From Chalara sp. BL73 (Eukaryota; Ascomycota; Leotiomycetes; Helotiales), in the NCBI GenBank assembly GCA_918026815.1, contig CAKJVC010000059.1, positions 62,001 to 126,000 of the forward strand: a stretch of 64,000 nucleotides of DNA. Reading direction: 5' to 3'. A model generated the notes under the pieces. That model ran no database searches. It had not been told where the DNA came from and saw nothing but the letters and a program-made list of their open reading frames with translations. This document shows positions 36,516-47,645 of this stretch, piece after piece (position 1 is the stretch's first letter; every line of letters starts with the position of its first letter). Made by a program: the position numbers and the translations under genes.

Positions 36516-37845
36516 CTATTCCATGAGATTGACTCCGACTGTGAGTAATGCCTCAACAGCCCAGTCTGGGTACTTCAACTTATCACCACCATAATAATCA
36601 AAGAAGAACTGCTTCAAAAATGCCGGATATCTATCTTCAATGACAGCTTCCCTGACGCTCCTCATCAAGGCAAGTTGGTACCAAACGTTATGCATGGTGA
36701 GTAGGTGCGCCCCTACCGTCTCCTTTGCGGCAATGTGATGGACTAGGGCTCTGGTCACGTTCAAAGCCCCTTCTCCCTTTCTACAACAGACACAACCGCA
36801 TCCTTCTTCTACAGGGCCAAAGTCGCTCGCATATTTTGCATGTCGTAGATTCAACACGCCATATCTTGTGATCGCGTTCCCAAATCGTGCTGTTCTAGTA
36901 GGCCACACACAATCAAACATGTCGGCCCCAAGCGCAACACTGACAACCAGATCTTCTGGATAACCAATTCCCATGACATATCTTGGCTTCAGTTCTGGTA
37001 AGAGGCTTGTACATGTGCTCACCACGCGACAGAAATCGGCCTTTGCTTCACCACCACTCAAGCCTCCTATGGCAATTCCTGGCGTGTCTCTGGCAACCAT
37101 CTCCTTACAGCATTCTGTCCGCATCTCTAAATCTAAACCACCTTGTATGATGCAAAAGAGGTTCTGGGTGGTAGGATTCTTGTGAGCTGCTATGCATCGA
37201 TCTAGCCATCGTACACTGCGTTCCATAGCTTGCCGCATACGCTTCGCATCGGGTGAAGTTGTGACAAGAACATCATCAAGTTGCATAATGATATCGCTAC
37301 CAATCGTATTCTGCAGGGAAATGGAGTGTTCCGGCGTAAGAAGCATAGGGCTGCCATCATGAGGACTTAGAAACCTTACACCTTCTTCGGTGATATTGGC
37401 AAGTTTCAACAAGCTCACCATCTGGAAGCTATGCCTCAGCATTAGTTGTGCGGTTGAAAGGCTGGGGGAAGAAGAGCATACCCTCCACTATCGGTCAAAA
37501 TGTTGTGTTTCCATCCTTGCAGTTTATGCGCACCTCCAATGGAGTCAAGGACTTCCTGGCCAGGCTTTAGGCCTAGGTGATAGGTGTTGTTTAAACATAA
37601 ACGGCAACTGGTCTCTTCCAATTGTTGGGGAGTCAATCCTTTGAGTGAGGCTTGTGTTGCGACTGGCATAAAAAGTGGCAGGGACACCGGGCCATGTGGA
37701 AGGGTAAGGATGGCTGCTCTAGCTTTGGTAGTCTGGCATGTTGTGAGAAGGTGGGCATGAAAGGCGTATGTAATGGGATGCTTACAGAGCAACGAGCAGT
37801 CAACTCGAAGGTCAGCGCCGACGGCATGAAAGCCTTTGGTGGCAT
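36516..37845 (-). CDS. Queuine tRNA-ribosyltransferase catalytic subunit
   Basis: Three exons: 37845-37786, 37732-37482 and 37428-36516, giving 407 residues, the normal eukaryotic TGT length. Landmarks in order: FELTARCSTTKARAAILTL across splice 1, LFMPVATQASLKGLTPQQL, NNTYHLGLKPGQ, TDSGGFQMVSLLKLA across splice 2 (active-site Asp), QLDDVL, GGLSGGEAK (substrate loop), YVMGIGYPEDLV and DMFDCVWPTRTARFGNA (nucleophile region). The zinc site is CGCVCC followed by a His about 26 residues on. The enzyme swaps guanine-34 for queuine in the anticodon of four tRNAs, working as a heterodimer with QTRT2. Fungi take queuine from outside, so this predicts a salvage-dependent tRNA modification. An inner ATG seven codons in is also possible as the start. 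Confidence 0.93.
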
Positions 37846-39087
37846 AATGAAATTAGTCTAGAAGTGAGATGTTTGGCCGGGGCATGAATCATCCAAATTT
37901 ACTGAGGCTGCTGATGCGACTTGATAGGCTCACGAGCAGCAGCACTTTCTGGTCACATGCTGGGCTGCATCATTTCCAAGCACTATCTCTCAATCCAAGA
38001 AGCTGAGGTTACTGAAGCTGAAAAGCTAAAAGCTTGGAAAAATGCAGATTGATATCATCATGCCTTGGGAATGGGACGCCCTAACTAAACAACCAAGCTG
38101 TTATCGTAGTAGGTGTCGTTTTAATATTACTGGCAGGGGTGCATGTATCGCGATCCAGTATGCGATGTGTACCCGAGCTCAATCAATATCCGAACATTCC
38201 TTCGACTTCACCCGCCTCTCTCTCTCTCTCTTTTTCTTCTCTACGAATTTTCACCTTACGACACAACTCCGAACGTGCCTGTGTACCAACCAAAGTCTCC
38301 TATGCGGAAAGTAACGGGCCGCATATTTAGGGGTGTATCCACCACCGGATCAAAGATTTCTTTTTCTCCTGAAAAGTTGGGCCATTATTTATATAGAGTC
38401 ACGCCATTCTTACAGTTAGCGCTGTGAGCTCCAGGATGCTGCTGGTTGCTGTCACCCAGAATTTCGGAAGAAGCCAAGCACTCCCGCAGGTCCCTTTTAA
38501 CCATCTGAACCGCGGCTGGGCTGTCATCCACATCCACATCCAGAAAAGCAAAAAAGAAATACTTATTTCGTGTTCATTGGGCACAATGGCAATTAATCTT
38601 CCACTTGGCAAAGTTTGTTACCAGGGAGGAGCTTGTTGATTCGGCCATGTGTTTTCTTCCTCAAGACAGTACACCGAGCAGTATCAACAGTACCGTATTA
38701 ATATTGTCAAGGATTGGAGGTGGGTGTCCAGCAGAAGCAGACGTGCATTCCTACTTTCCATACCTATGTTTCATATATCTGTGTATGCCACCTTCTCTTC
38801 TACCTCTTCCCTCACATCAAAGTCAAGTATGATATTCGTGTCTTTTCATATTTTCCGAGGTTCTTCGTATGCATTGAATGCCGTCAGCCTTGTGGATCCT
38901 TGAGGAGTCTCCAAAACCACGCCACGTCCATGACCCAGCCCTGCAACATCCTGGCTCTGGTTTATTTCTAGACTGGTAACTTGCTTAAGGAGGAGCGTTC
39001 AGTCCTCGTGGAGCTCGTCTGTTGGCTATTTTGCTCTCGAAATTCTCTTTTTGGAGAAATACATCAAACGCCCAAACTACCACAAGA
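37846..39087. other. Intergenic between divergent genes
   Basis: Upstream region shared by the TGT and 2EXR genes. It contains a CT dinucleotide run (38215-38231) inside a pyrimidine-rich tract. Overlapping frames at 38042-38427 and 38605-38971 have no recognisable domains. Confidence 0.5.
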
Positions 39088-39816
39088 ATGTCATCCTCGT
39101 CGCCTCATCACGTGCTGTCGAAAGCTTCAAGCTTCGAGCTCTTCTCTCTCCTTGCTCCAGAGATCCGTCTAAAAGTATGGCAATATGCCTGCCCTTCACG
39201 GACCGTATCTTTACGCTACATACCTGAGCAAGATATTTGTCTGTCTCCGTCCAAACCTCCGGCCGTACTCCAAGTTTGCCATGAATCACGGACCGAAGCT
39301 TTGAGAACCTATATCTTGTCATTTGGCACTCAATCGAGTGCACCTAGGATATATTTCAATCCCTATCGCGATGTGCTCTATCTGCCACGTCATAGGCAAA
39401 TGGGCTACGATGACACGCTCCGAGATTTTCGATCACTGGTTAACCCAAGCGAGAAACAAATACTTGACGAAGTCTCCATCATAGCCATTGACCATGTAAA
39501 CATCGAACTCAAGCGACCTTGGGAAGCTTATAATAAGGCAGCTCTCATGCAAAGTTTCCCAAAGTTAAGAGAAGTGCTTTTAGTGCAGAATGGCGCCAAT
39601 AGAACTTATAGGAGCATGGGATTAGGCCAAGGAGAAGACCTTGTGGAACCAAAGCAGGACCCAGAGTTGTCGCTACGCCTATGGGCGGAGTTCCGACAGA
39701 GTATTATGATGGAAGAGAAGGTTATGGAAGATATCGCCAGGATGAATGAGCAAGAGTATGTGAAGTGGCAGCTTCCCACTGTACGGATTAGGTCTAAGGA
39801 AACGAGATGCGCCTGA
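39088..39816 (+). CDS. 2EXR-domain protein
   Basis: Single exon, 242 residues from the first ATG of its frame. The N-terminal half shows the fungal 2EXR domain: FELFSLLAPEIRLKVWQYAC, a strand-rich stretch, PPAVLQVCHESRTEAL, then IYFNPYRDVLYLP. The domain is common in plant-associated ascomycetes, where large families occur; its function is unknown. The annotated end (RIRSKETRCA) is short. A +1 frame starting there reads RKRDAPEAEYELRLQRL and looks coding, so the true end may lie in that frame after a small indel. Confidence 0.72.
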   Translation: MSSSSPHHVLSKASSFELFSLLAPEIRLKVWQYACPSRTVSLRYIPEQDICLSPSKPPAVLQVCHESRTEALRTYILSFGTQSSAPRIYFNPYRDVLYLPRHRQMGYDDTLRDFRSLVNPSEKQILDEVSIIAIDHVNIELKRPWEAYNKAALMQSFPKLREVLLVQNGANRTYRSMGLGQGEDLVEPKQDPELSLRLWAEFRQSIMMEEKVMEDIARMNEQEYVKWQLPTVRIRSKETRCA

Positions 39817-40543
39817 AGCTGAATATGAGTTGCGACTTCAGAGGCTTCAATGTATATATTTGAGGGGGTCGCTGGTTAAGTCTGTGCATAGCGGCGTTTG
39901 GTGGGATATACCAAGGTGTACATCAAGGATAGAAGCGTCGCATATGAATCAAAAATATACCCAGAGGGCTCATGGACGCGTTCAGCCTTTTCTGACGTTC
40001 TCATCTCGAATTTATAGCTCATTTATATTCTCCCCACTACGCACCTGTTTTCTTCAGGCTCACCATGCACGAAATCCACCAAAACCGTAGAGTGATCTTA
40101 AGTTAAGTGCTTCATCGCTCTCGGGTCACTCTATCATGCCAGTCATTCCTACCCTCTTGTTAAATCTATTTTTCCCTACCTCTTGCATGCTTATTAGCGA
40201 AATACGTGTCGTGGCATACCGCCGCCACTAGATCTGCAACAAATAGCAGTATGAGGGAATCGTTGAATCAGGTTAGACCGTAAGGTTGAGGTTTGTCTCA
40301 CCTTCAGCTGCTATACTTTTGTGCACTAAGCCGGTCTACCACGGCATCTCAAAAATACAAAATCCGCCACCCACGTAGGTAGGGGAGGGGGGAAGGGGAT
40401 GCGATTTCACTTGGTCAATATGTGCCCGGCCTCGAAACCTAATCTAATTACGCAGATTATCTATAGTCCTGAGCCTCTAAGCGGGCAAACCTGTTTTTAG
40501 ACGCCGTTATGGATTTTAACCTTCACGCGGCACGGCCGATGCC
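39817..40543. other. Intergenic between convergent genes
   Basis: No gene seen between the 2EXR gene and the MYND gene. A G-rich stretch (40378-40400) is the only notable feature. Confidence 0.45.
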
Positions 40544-41511
40544 TCATGTGCTCTCGGCGACTTTGCAATACCTCGAGTTATGTTAGCGGTTAATCGTGGC
40601 TGGATCGAGTTCAGATATACCTTTTGTGTCTAGCTTTCCAGTCTATATTTTGGCAAGCGGTGCAGCAGTAGAAAACGCATTTGCATTTGCCACAGGTTTT
40701 GAGATTGCCGTTTTTAAACACCATACAGGCTTTAGATAGAGGGCACTGCGGGTAGATGTTAGCATAAGTCATAATTTAGGGAAGAGCTTGTTAGATTCGA
40801 TAATATACATTGAAGTTTGAGCAGATCATGAGGTCCGGGAAGCCCTGCTTGCGAGATTCTCGAGCTTTGGTCAGATCGCCACGTATTTCCCACAGTTGGC
40901 CAAGATTGTCCCAGGTACATGCTGAATCGAAGTTTCTATCGGCTGCCGAATCCGTTAGCTCATGATCAACCGATCATTTAAATAGAAAAGGATGGGACCT
41001 ACGTCCACGGATGGCTGCGGCGGCCTCCAGCATAGCCTGGGCTTCATCTATCCTGTCCATTTTCATATAGAGCTCGCCGAGAGCGTTCTTGGTCAACGCG
41101 ACACCAGTGGAGTTTTCGCTGGTGGCCTTGATTTTCACTACAGAGAAACCATTAGATTAAGTAAGGCTTGATCAAAGAATAAGCCATGGTGTGAGCTCTC
41201 ATTAACACACGAAATCTCAAATTAATTGTAGTCTTATGGAAATTTGGATAAGCCACGCTGATTCGGGAGGAAACTTACTGGCCAGCGCCTGGAGATGTTT
41301 ACGCTCTGCTCCAAGATAATCACCAGACTGCTCAAGTCTATTCGCCGCATTGTTAAGATCGGCGGCCCCAAAGACTAGATACCGTGAGTAACAGGAGCGA
41401 GAAAGTAGAAGCAAGGAGGTCTCGCCGATGTTAAGGAGTTTGACCTCTAAAGGAAAGTACTATAAACTTACTATTTGCTATAGTATCAGGATCTGTTTTA
41501 TGAAATTCCAT
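40544..41511 (-). CDS. Small TPR protein with C-terminal MYND zinc finger
   Basis: Assembled from six small exons: 41511-41472, 41374-41279, 41137-41003, 40942-40809, 40745-40621 and 40571-40544, giving 185 residues. Every junction keeps frame and uses GT-AG. The N-terminal part shows TPR-type helix pairs (LNNAANRLEQSGDYLGAERK; ALTKNALGELYMKMDRIDEA; WDNLGQLWEIRGDLTKARES). The end is a MYND finger: CPLSKAC, then TCGKCKCVFYC, then CTACQNIDWKARH, and the final Cys supplied only by the last 28-bp exon (RYC). MYND fingers bind proline-rich partner peptides, and TPR-MYND proteins occur widely in fungi. That all zinc ligands appear only when the six pieces are spliced is strong support. The partner is unknown. 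Confidence 0.78.
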
Positions 41512-42059
41512 CTTCGTACTAATTATAGGCTATTTGTGTTAATACACTGTGGAGTCTATGGAGGAGAGATTTGAATCAAAAATTTTGCACAGTTAACGGT
41601 TTTCAGAACCGCAGAAGAATGGCGGTCAGGTGATAAAGGCTGGTGATTTTGCAGCCAATGAGTGAATGGAATCAAAACGTACCTCCAGTGATAGCTCTCT
41701 GCCTAGAGGCTTCCTATCTTGTAAGATAATAAGGGTAATTAGGATGATTGAGCCTCTTGGTTCATCCAAATGGTCTTTGTCAACATTGTTGTCAATAAAA
41801 CACCCTTAAGCGAGCCTACGGTCCGTAAGCCCCCTTTTGCGGCTCGTTAACCGATTCTTGACGGTTCGTAGGGTGGGCCTCTTGCCAAGACGAAAACATG
41901 CCGAGGGGTGTCCGAGACATTTCTTCTGGAGCTCAAGACTTCGTTAGAAGTTATAGACTTTTTATATTCTTTAATACTACGTTAATACCCCATTTTTTGT
42001 ATATTATGCGCAAATAGATGCCCTGCCAACTTGTAGGCGACCTTTAGGCCACTGTTGTA
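41512..42059. promoter_or_regulatory. Divergent promoter region, MYND gene and AFG1
   Basis: 548 bp between two divergent start codons, so it must hold both promoters. A GC-rich patch at 41813-41880 includes imperfect inverted copies of a TACGGT/ACGGTTCGTAGG-type sequence. No clear TATA box. Confidence 0.4.
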
Positions 42060-43869
42060 ATGAGAGCAAAAGCTTCGTCCCACGCTTTGCGGCGACTGGC
42101 CCTGAACCGACGTTCGCAAACATATGGCTGGCAAGGCAGGAGAGGTATTTGCGTAGAGTGCCGGCAGAGCCTCCGCGACGTCAATGGACCGTTGAGGAGA
42201 ACAGGAAACCTGCCGGCGAGTCCTGTGGGACGGACAGCCATCCTGAGGAAGACGTCTGCCACCATCCCACTTCCCCAACGTCGCGCTTTAGCAACGGTTC
42301 AAAATGGTACGATTTTCCATGAAGGGTCCTTACATTGCTAATCACAGCATAGTGAACCCCGATGATCTGGGGCCCATGAAGGAGTATGATAATCGGGTCG
42401 ACAGCGGAAGACTGAGGGATGATGAACACCAGCGTGGTTAGTAGAATCTACTATATCCCGAGTACCCGACTAACGATGGCCTAGGGATCATACAGAGCCT
42501 GCAGCATCTTCATGATGAACTTCGAAACTATCATGCGCCTCCCATCGTTCACCCCTCACTCGACTCGCTCAAGCCCGAGCCTACATCAGTATTTGGGCGG
42601 TTGTTTGGAAGCAAGTCCGCGAAAGAGAAGCCTCTCCAGGAAATCTCAGATAACCTACCAAGAGGGCTATATCTATTTGGGGACGTAGGTAGTGGGAAGA
42701 CCATGTTGATGGATTTGTTCTACGAAACACTGCCTAGTACTGTTACGAGTAAAACCAGAATCCATTTCCACAACTTCATGCAAGATGTACATAAGCGGCT
42801 TCACAAGATGAAGATGGAGCATGGAAATGATATAGACGCAGTGCCATTCATTGCCGCTGATATTGCGGAACAAGGCAATGTACTTTGCTTTGACGAGTTC
42901 CAGTGCACCGACGTTGCTGATGCTATGATATTACGACGGTATGATTCTTCACTATGGGCAAAATATGACATAGAACTGATTCAAAGCAGGCTTCTAGAAT
43001 CTCTGATGTCTCACGGAGTAGTTCTAGTCACAACCTCAAATCGGCACCCAGATGAGTTATACAAGAACGGGATTCAAAGAGAATCCTTCATTCCCTGTAT
43101 CAACCTCCTGAAGAATCGTCTACACGTTATTAACTTAGATTCGCCGACCGACTACCGCAAAATCCCTCGTCCCCCCTCAGGAGTCTACCACAATCCCCTC
43201 GACAAGCATGCCCAGTCGCATGCTGAGAAATGGTTTCGTTTTCTAGGAGATCCCAACGAGGATAAACCGCATTCGGAGATTCAACGGGTCTGGGGTCGTG
43301 AAATCCACGTTCCTAAAGTATCTGGGAAAGCCGCTATGTTTACATTTGACGAGCTGATCGGACGGCCAACAAGTGCAGCCGATTATATCGAGCTGATGCG
43401 GAGTTACGATGCTTTCATCGTCACCGATGTGCCCGGAATGACGCATCAGCAGCGTGATCTCGCACGGCGATTCATCACATTCATCGATGCCGTCTATGAG
43501 TCTCGAGCGAAGTTAGTGTTGACATCGGCTGTTCCATTAACACAGCTCTTCGTTTCTAAAGAGGAGATGAAGAATTCCGTAAAAGAAGATGCAGTGGCTA
43601 AGGAAGGAGATACAGAAGAAGAAGCAATCGGCGACACGATGAGGATGATGATGGATGATCTAGGAATGAATATGAAGATGCTGAAGAGCTCAAGCATCTT
43701 CAGCGGTGATGAGGAACGCTTTGCGTTCGCACGAGCCTTGTCGCGATTAAGTGAAATGGGCAGCCAGGAGTGGGTAGAACGTGGGATGGGCCTCGAGAAG
43801 GCAGGAGGTAAATCAGAGAAAGACAGCTGGCAGAGGGTCAGAAGCAAGAGGATGGAGGATAGCATGTAG
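42060..43869 (+). CDS. AFG1: AFG1-like mitochondrial AAA+ ATPase
   Basis: Four exons: 42060-42306, 42353-42436, 42485-42938 and 42990-43869, giving 554 residues. The first 80 residues are Arg-rich with almost no acidic residues, as in a mitochondrial presequence. Then come GPMKEYDNRVDSGRLRDDEH, GLYLFGDVGSGKTMLMDLFY (Walker A), NVLCFDEFQCTDVADAMIL (Walker B) and VLVTTSNRHPDELY (sensor). The intron at 42939-42989 is 51 nt, a multiple of three with no stop, so the genome reads straight through; removing it joins DAMILR to RLLESLMSHGVV, as in the family. Afg1/LACE1 proteins sit at the inner membrane and help degrade cytochrome oxidase subunits. The C-terminus has a Met-rich acidic insert (DTMRMMMDDLGMNMKML). 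All ATPase motifs are intact. Confidence 0.9.
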
Positions 43870-46800
43870 AAACCAAGCTTCCTCATTATCCCATCTCCCC
43901 CACATTCCATACCCTCCGTGACCATTGTAAAGCGGGCGTTTATAGAACGGGGAAAGGCTCTATTTTTCCCTCTCAGCTGAGGCTTGGGATAAACATGAAA
44001 AGCACGCTCCTGCATCGAACGGACAAAGAGCAATAGTGCCGCATGCGCATATATTACAACCATGGATCAGCTCGAGCGAAGTGTGGTCGCCAAGCATGGC
44101 GTTTCTCAGGCACGCGGCCCCTCATTCGCCCAAGAGTGTTACACACGGCGTGAACTAGCAGCAGCGGAGGGGTTTTAGCTTGGGAGACTAAAATGTGAGA
44201 TGTGCAACGAAAAACAGGACGACCAGAGGGAAAACAAGATCTGATGTTTGGTAATTGGGGAAGATGGTATGGGCTTGGGGGGTGTGTAGCGTGGGTAGCA
44301 ATGGTGGGTGTGGTGGTGTTTTGTTCCCGTCTGTTGACACCCTCCCGCCCCCTTGTCTCTCGGGGGATTCGGAATGTGTGCCACATCGGGAGGGTCAGAC
44401 TGAGCCGCGTTTTTCTTGTTTGGAGGAGGGCTGCGTGTGTTGAAGAGGGAATTTTTGAGTTTTCTTTGGCAAGGCTGAGTCGAGCTGTTCTTAATCGGTG
44501 TTTAGGCTAGAGGGATTTTTACGTCCTCTTCTCTTCTTTTGAACACGAATCGATCTCTTTTGCTTGATGAACCTGAAGCGGAGTTGGGGAAGGGAACGCG
44601 CGCGCTGCACAATGTAGACCGTTGGTCATTAATTGGACAAGCATGCTCCTCATTTGCTGCGATATTGTCCTAACAGAACTTACGAACCCTAACTTGGTTC
44701 ACCAATTTCACCTATGCATGCCCTTTGCCTTTTGTAGCCTAAAGGTATTACGGTGGGCGACAATACAATATGTTTGCCCTTTCAACAACGAGAGCCTTTC
44801 TCGAAGGCAACAGCTTCCATTTGTCTCATAACAGGGTGTTGTTATATGTGATCAGCTGGTCAAGTGATGTGGATGAAAATAGTAGCCTTTTTGTTGCAAG
44901 TCTGCCTCGACACTCACATATTTCGCCGACCCGGGAAAGAGATGGCTCCAGAAATGGCGTTTTCTGATCAGCATGGACGACATGTATTGACAAGGACATA
45001 TATATACACTCTCTATGCTACCGAACAACACAATGGTTTTGTCGGTCTACAGAACCGGATTCGGTATCGCTGGAGGCATGATTCAGGCAAGTCATTTGTG
45101 AGGTTCCTCTCGGGGGGTGGCAAGTATATGTGTATGGTATGAAAAGGGTGAGCAATAATCACTTTGTTGGTTTTTGATTGCGTTTTGTGGCACAGACCCC
45201 TTGGGGTTGTCAACAGACTCTCGGGATCATTGCTTGCGACACCCACCGTGTCGGAACCGGCTACGTTCTCCAAAATTGTGAGGGCGGCCCGATGGTCAGT
45301 CAACATCTAGAAAATTTTGTAGGTTGGAATTATGGCCAGCGCTTCTTGTTAACCGCGTGACGATACCAGGGGCCTTTCTTGGAATGACATGCCACTGGTA
45401 AAAGAACGATACGCATAATCAAGTCTCATATGGGGTTTTGAGACACTGGGATATTGGCTGACAGTACCAAGAAACATGGTGCATCTCTCTCTCTCTCTCT
45501 CTCTGTAAACACGAGAGGCAAAAAGCACCTACCGTAGAAGCTCTGGCTTATGAAAGGCACTGCCGGATTAGACGATACTGCCAATCAATCGAAGCCTCAA
45601 ATTCTTGGATGAAGCACAAAGGAAGAATCTATTCCAACGCAGGCGGGGCATGCGGTTTATAAGTGGGATGACGAGTCTTGAAGCTATTTCGGGTGAGTGG
45701 ATTTTTTATGTCAGCCTCATCCTCGACTGCGCCTCAGAAAATCTTCCTTGGTGATGATTACGGTAGCAGATGAAACACAACGTCATTCCCATAATAAAAT
45801 AGGGCAAGAATTAGCATCACGCAATATACGGTATCGAAATATAATCACGAGGCGGGATAAGATAATGCAGGTAATCAGGATAGTGAATTTGGGGCTCTTG
45901 GGAAGGGTCGAAATGAGACTGCAGTTGTCATCAATGCGACCCCTGATTAGAATAGCTGATCTTCTAGAAGCAAGACAGCCTAACCGTCAGAGCTCGACGG
46001 CTCGGGAGAATTGTGATCAGCTTGACCGGCATAAATAAACAAGCTTTGCTTTTAAGAAAAGTGGCATTTTGTTGCTTCAAAGTTCAGCCGAATTAGAGAA
46101 GTTAAGGTGTTTCAACACAAGTTCAGCTCCAAATGCCACCGCTAATGTATTTGCCAAAGTAAGCGGCTTGAAAGGATTCTCGAATCAATCATACTACCCC
46201 AACGATCGGGAAGGTGCATGAGGACGAATTTTGAAATGCTGGTCGCCACGTTTTTATTAGGTCTGACCTTTGGATGTCCGAGCTGGGTCAAATGCTACGT
46301 GAGCAAAGAAATTGATCGGCGAGGTCTCGATCACTCGCGTTTGTGCGTAAGTAATGATCTACAGTCAGCATATACTGTTGCATCGCTCGCAAAAAAATTG
46401 AAGACTGTCATTAAAAATCAGACGACTTTTACACAGAGTTGGGTATTTGAGTTTTGAAGCGCGCGTCCTGGTGTTGGAGGTGGCTCCTGATTTTTAGGCG
46501 TACCTTGTTCTCGTGAAGTGCCTATAAATGGGCAGGAGTGGACCAAACTACTGGAAACTACTGCAGGGAATCACAATGATGGCATTGTGAGAGAGCCAGT
46601 CAAATTCTAACGGTGGCTAACACAAGTTGATTATTTGCTAAGTCGCCGTCCCGCGGGTGCTGGTGTCTCAAACTACGGGCATTAAATATCCTCATCCGCG
46701 CCTAAGTCGCTTAAAGCCAGACCGAGTAAGCACTTGGGACACACTTCAGCGGGATGGCCCCCATGAGAGCTTCAAGCCTCGTACTCGAAGTTATTCGTGG

Positions 46801-47645
46801 GTCTTGGGATAGTCATGAAATACGGGTTTTTTTTCAACTTACCAAGACAATAAGTGCAAAGCCATGCTATTGCAGCTTACTCCGCTGTGTGTTTCGTTTC
46901 TGCATCTTACTTCCCCTCCTTCACTGTCAATTCCCCCAACCCTGAGGACTTTGCGTCGTGATTTACTGCGCAATCCAGAGGGCTAGGAATTGTTCGTCCT
47001 GTCTCTCAAACGTGGCATCGAAATTTCAGGGCATTGAATGATCCTATCCTGCTTATAAAAGATATTCAACTGGCCATGCGGACATGCGGACATGCGGCGA
47101 AGCGCTGTCTGATATAACAGACCAGTCTCACTAGTAACTTGAGTGAGGTTAGTGCCTCCGCTACAGGCTTCTTAATAACGTTACCGAGCCTGTAAATAAT
47201 CCTTATATTTCTTGGCCATAGCCCCAGATCAGGCCAACCTCTGGGCTTTTAGCGGCCTTTGCTTCTCACAGCCCGCGAGCGATGGATTCCCAGTGGCTGT
47301 TTTTGCGTGCAATGGAACCCTGTTCCCTTAGATCCTCATCATGAATCTGACCAATCCTGATACCCATCACTACCCTCTCTTACAGTACCATTTGCCAATA
47401 ATGCACCACCCTCTGCAGCAAGCTCTCGTGCCTGGAAGCCAGGTCCCGCTCTCACAGCCTCTCTCACACTTTTAACCGTTAGGGACTTCCCTACCTCCAA
47501 TACTTCTAAATAGAAACTAGCCCCTCCTTCCACATTGCCTTGTCTCCATATACATATATTCCTCCTCGCCTAGGTGTATTAGTTTCCCTTGATCGATGTC
47601 GAGTGCTACAATTATTCGCCTGTAGAGCGAACGTGATCCGCTGTC
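43870..47645. other. Long intergenic region, no gene supported
   Basis: About 3.8 kb without a gene I can support. A CT microsatellite lies at 45484-45504. Open frames at 45697-46038 and 46218-46457 are short; the latter (79 codons) begins with a hydrophobic stretch that could pass as a signal peptide, but its tail has no cysteine pattern or domain. A spliced non-coding transcript cannot be excluded. Confidence 0.45.
45484..45504. repeat. CT dinucleotide microsatellite
   Basis: About ten uninterrupted TC units. Confidence 0.85.

Noticed and set aside
46218..46457. Possible small secreted protein
   Set aside because: The hydrophobic start is weak, and there is no cysteine pattern or conserved motif to support it.
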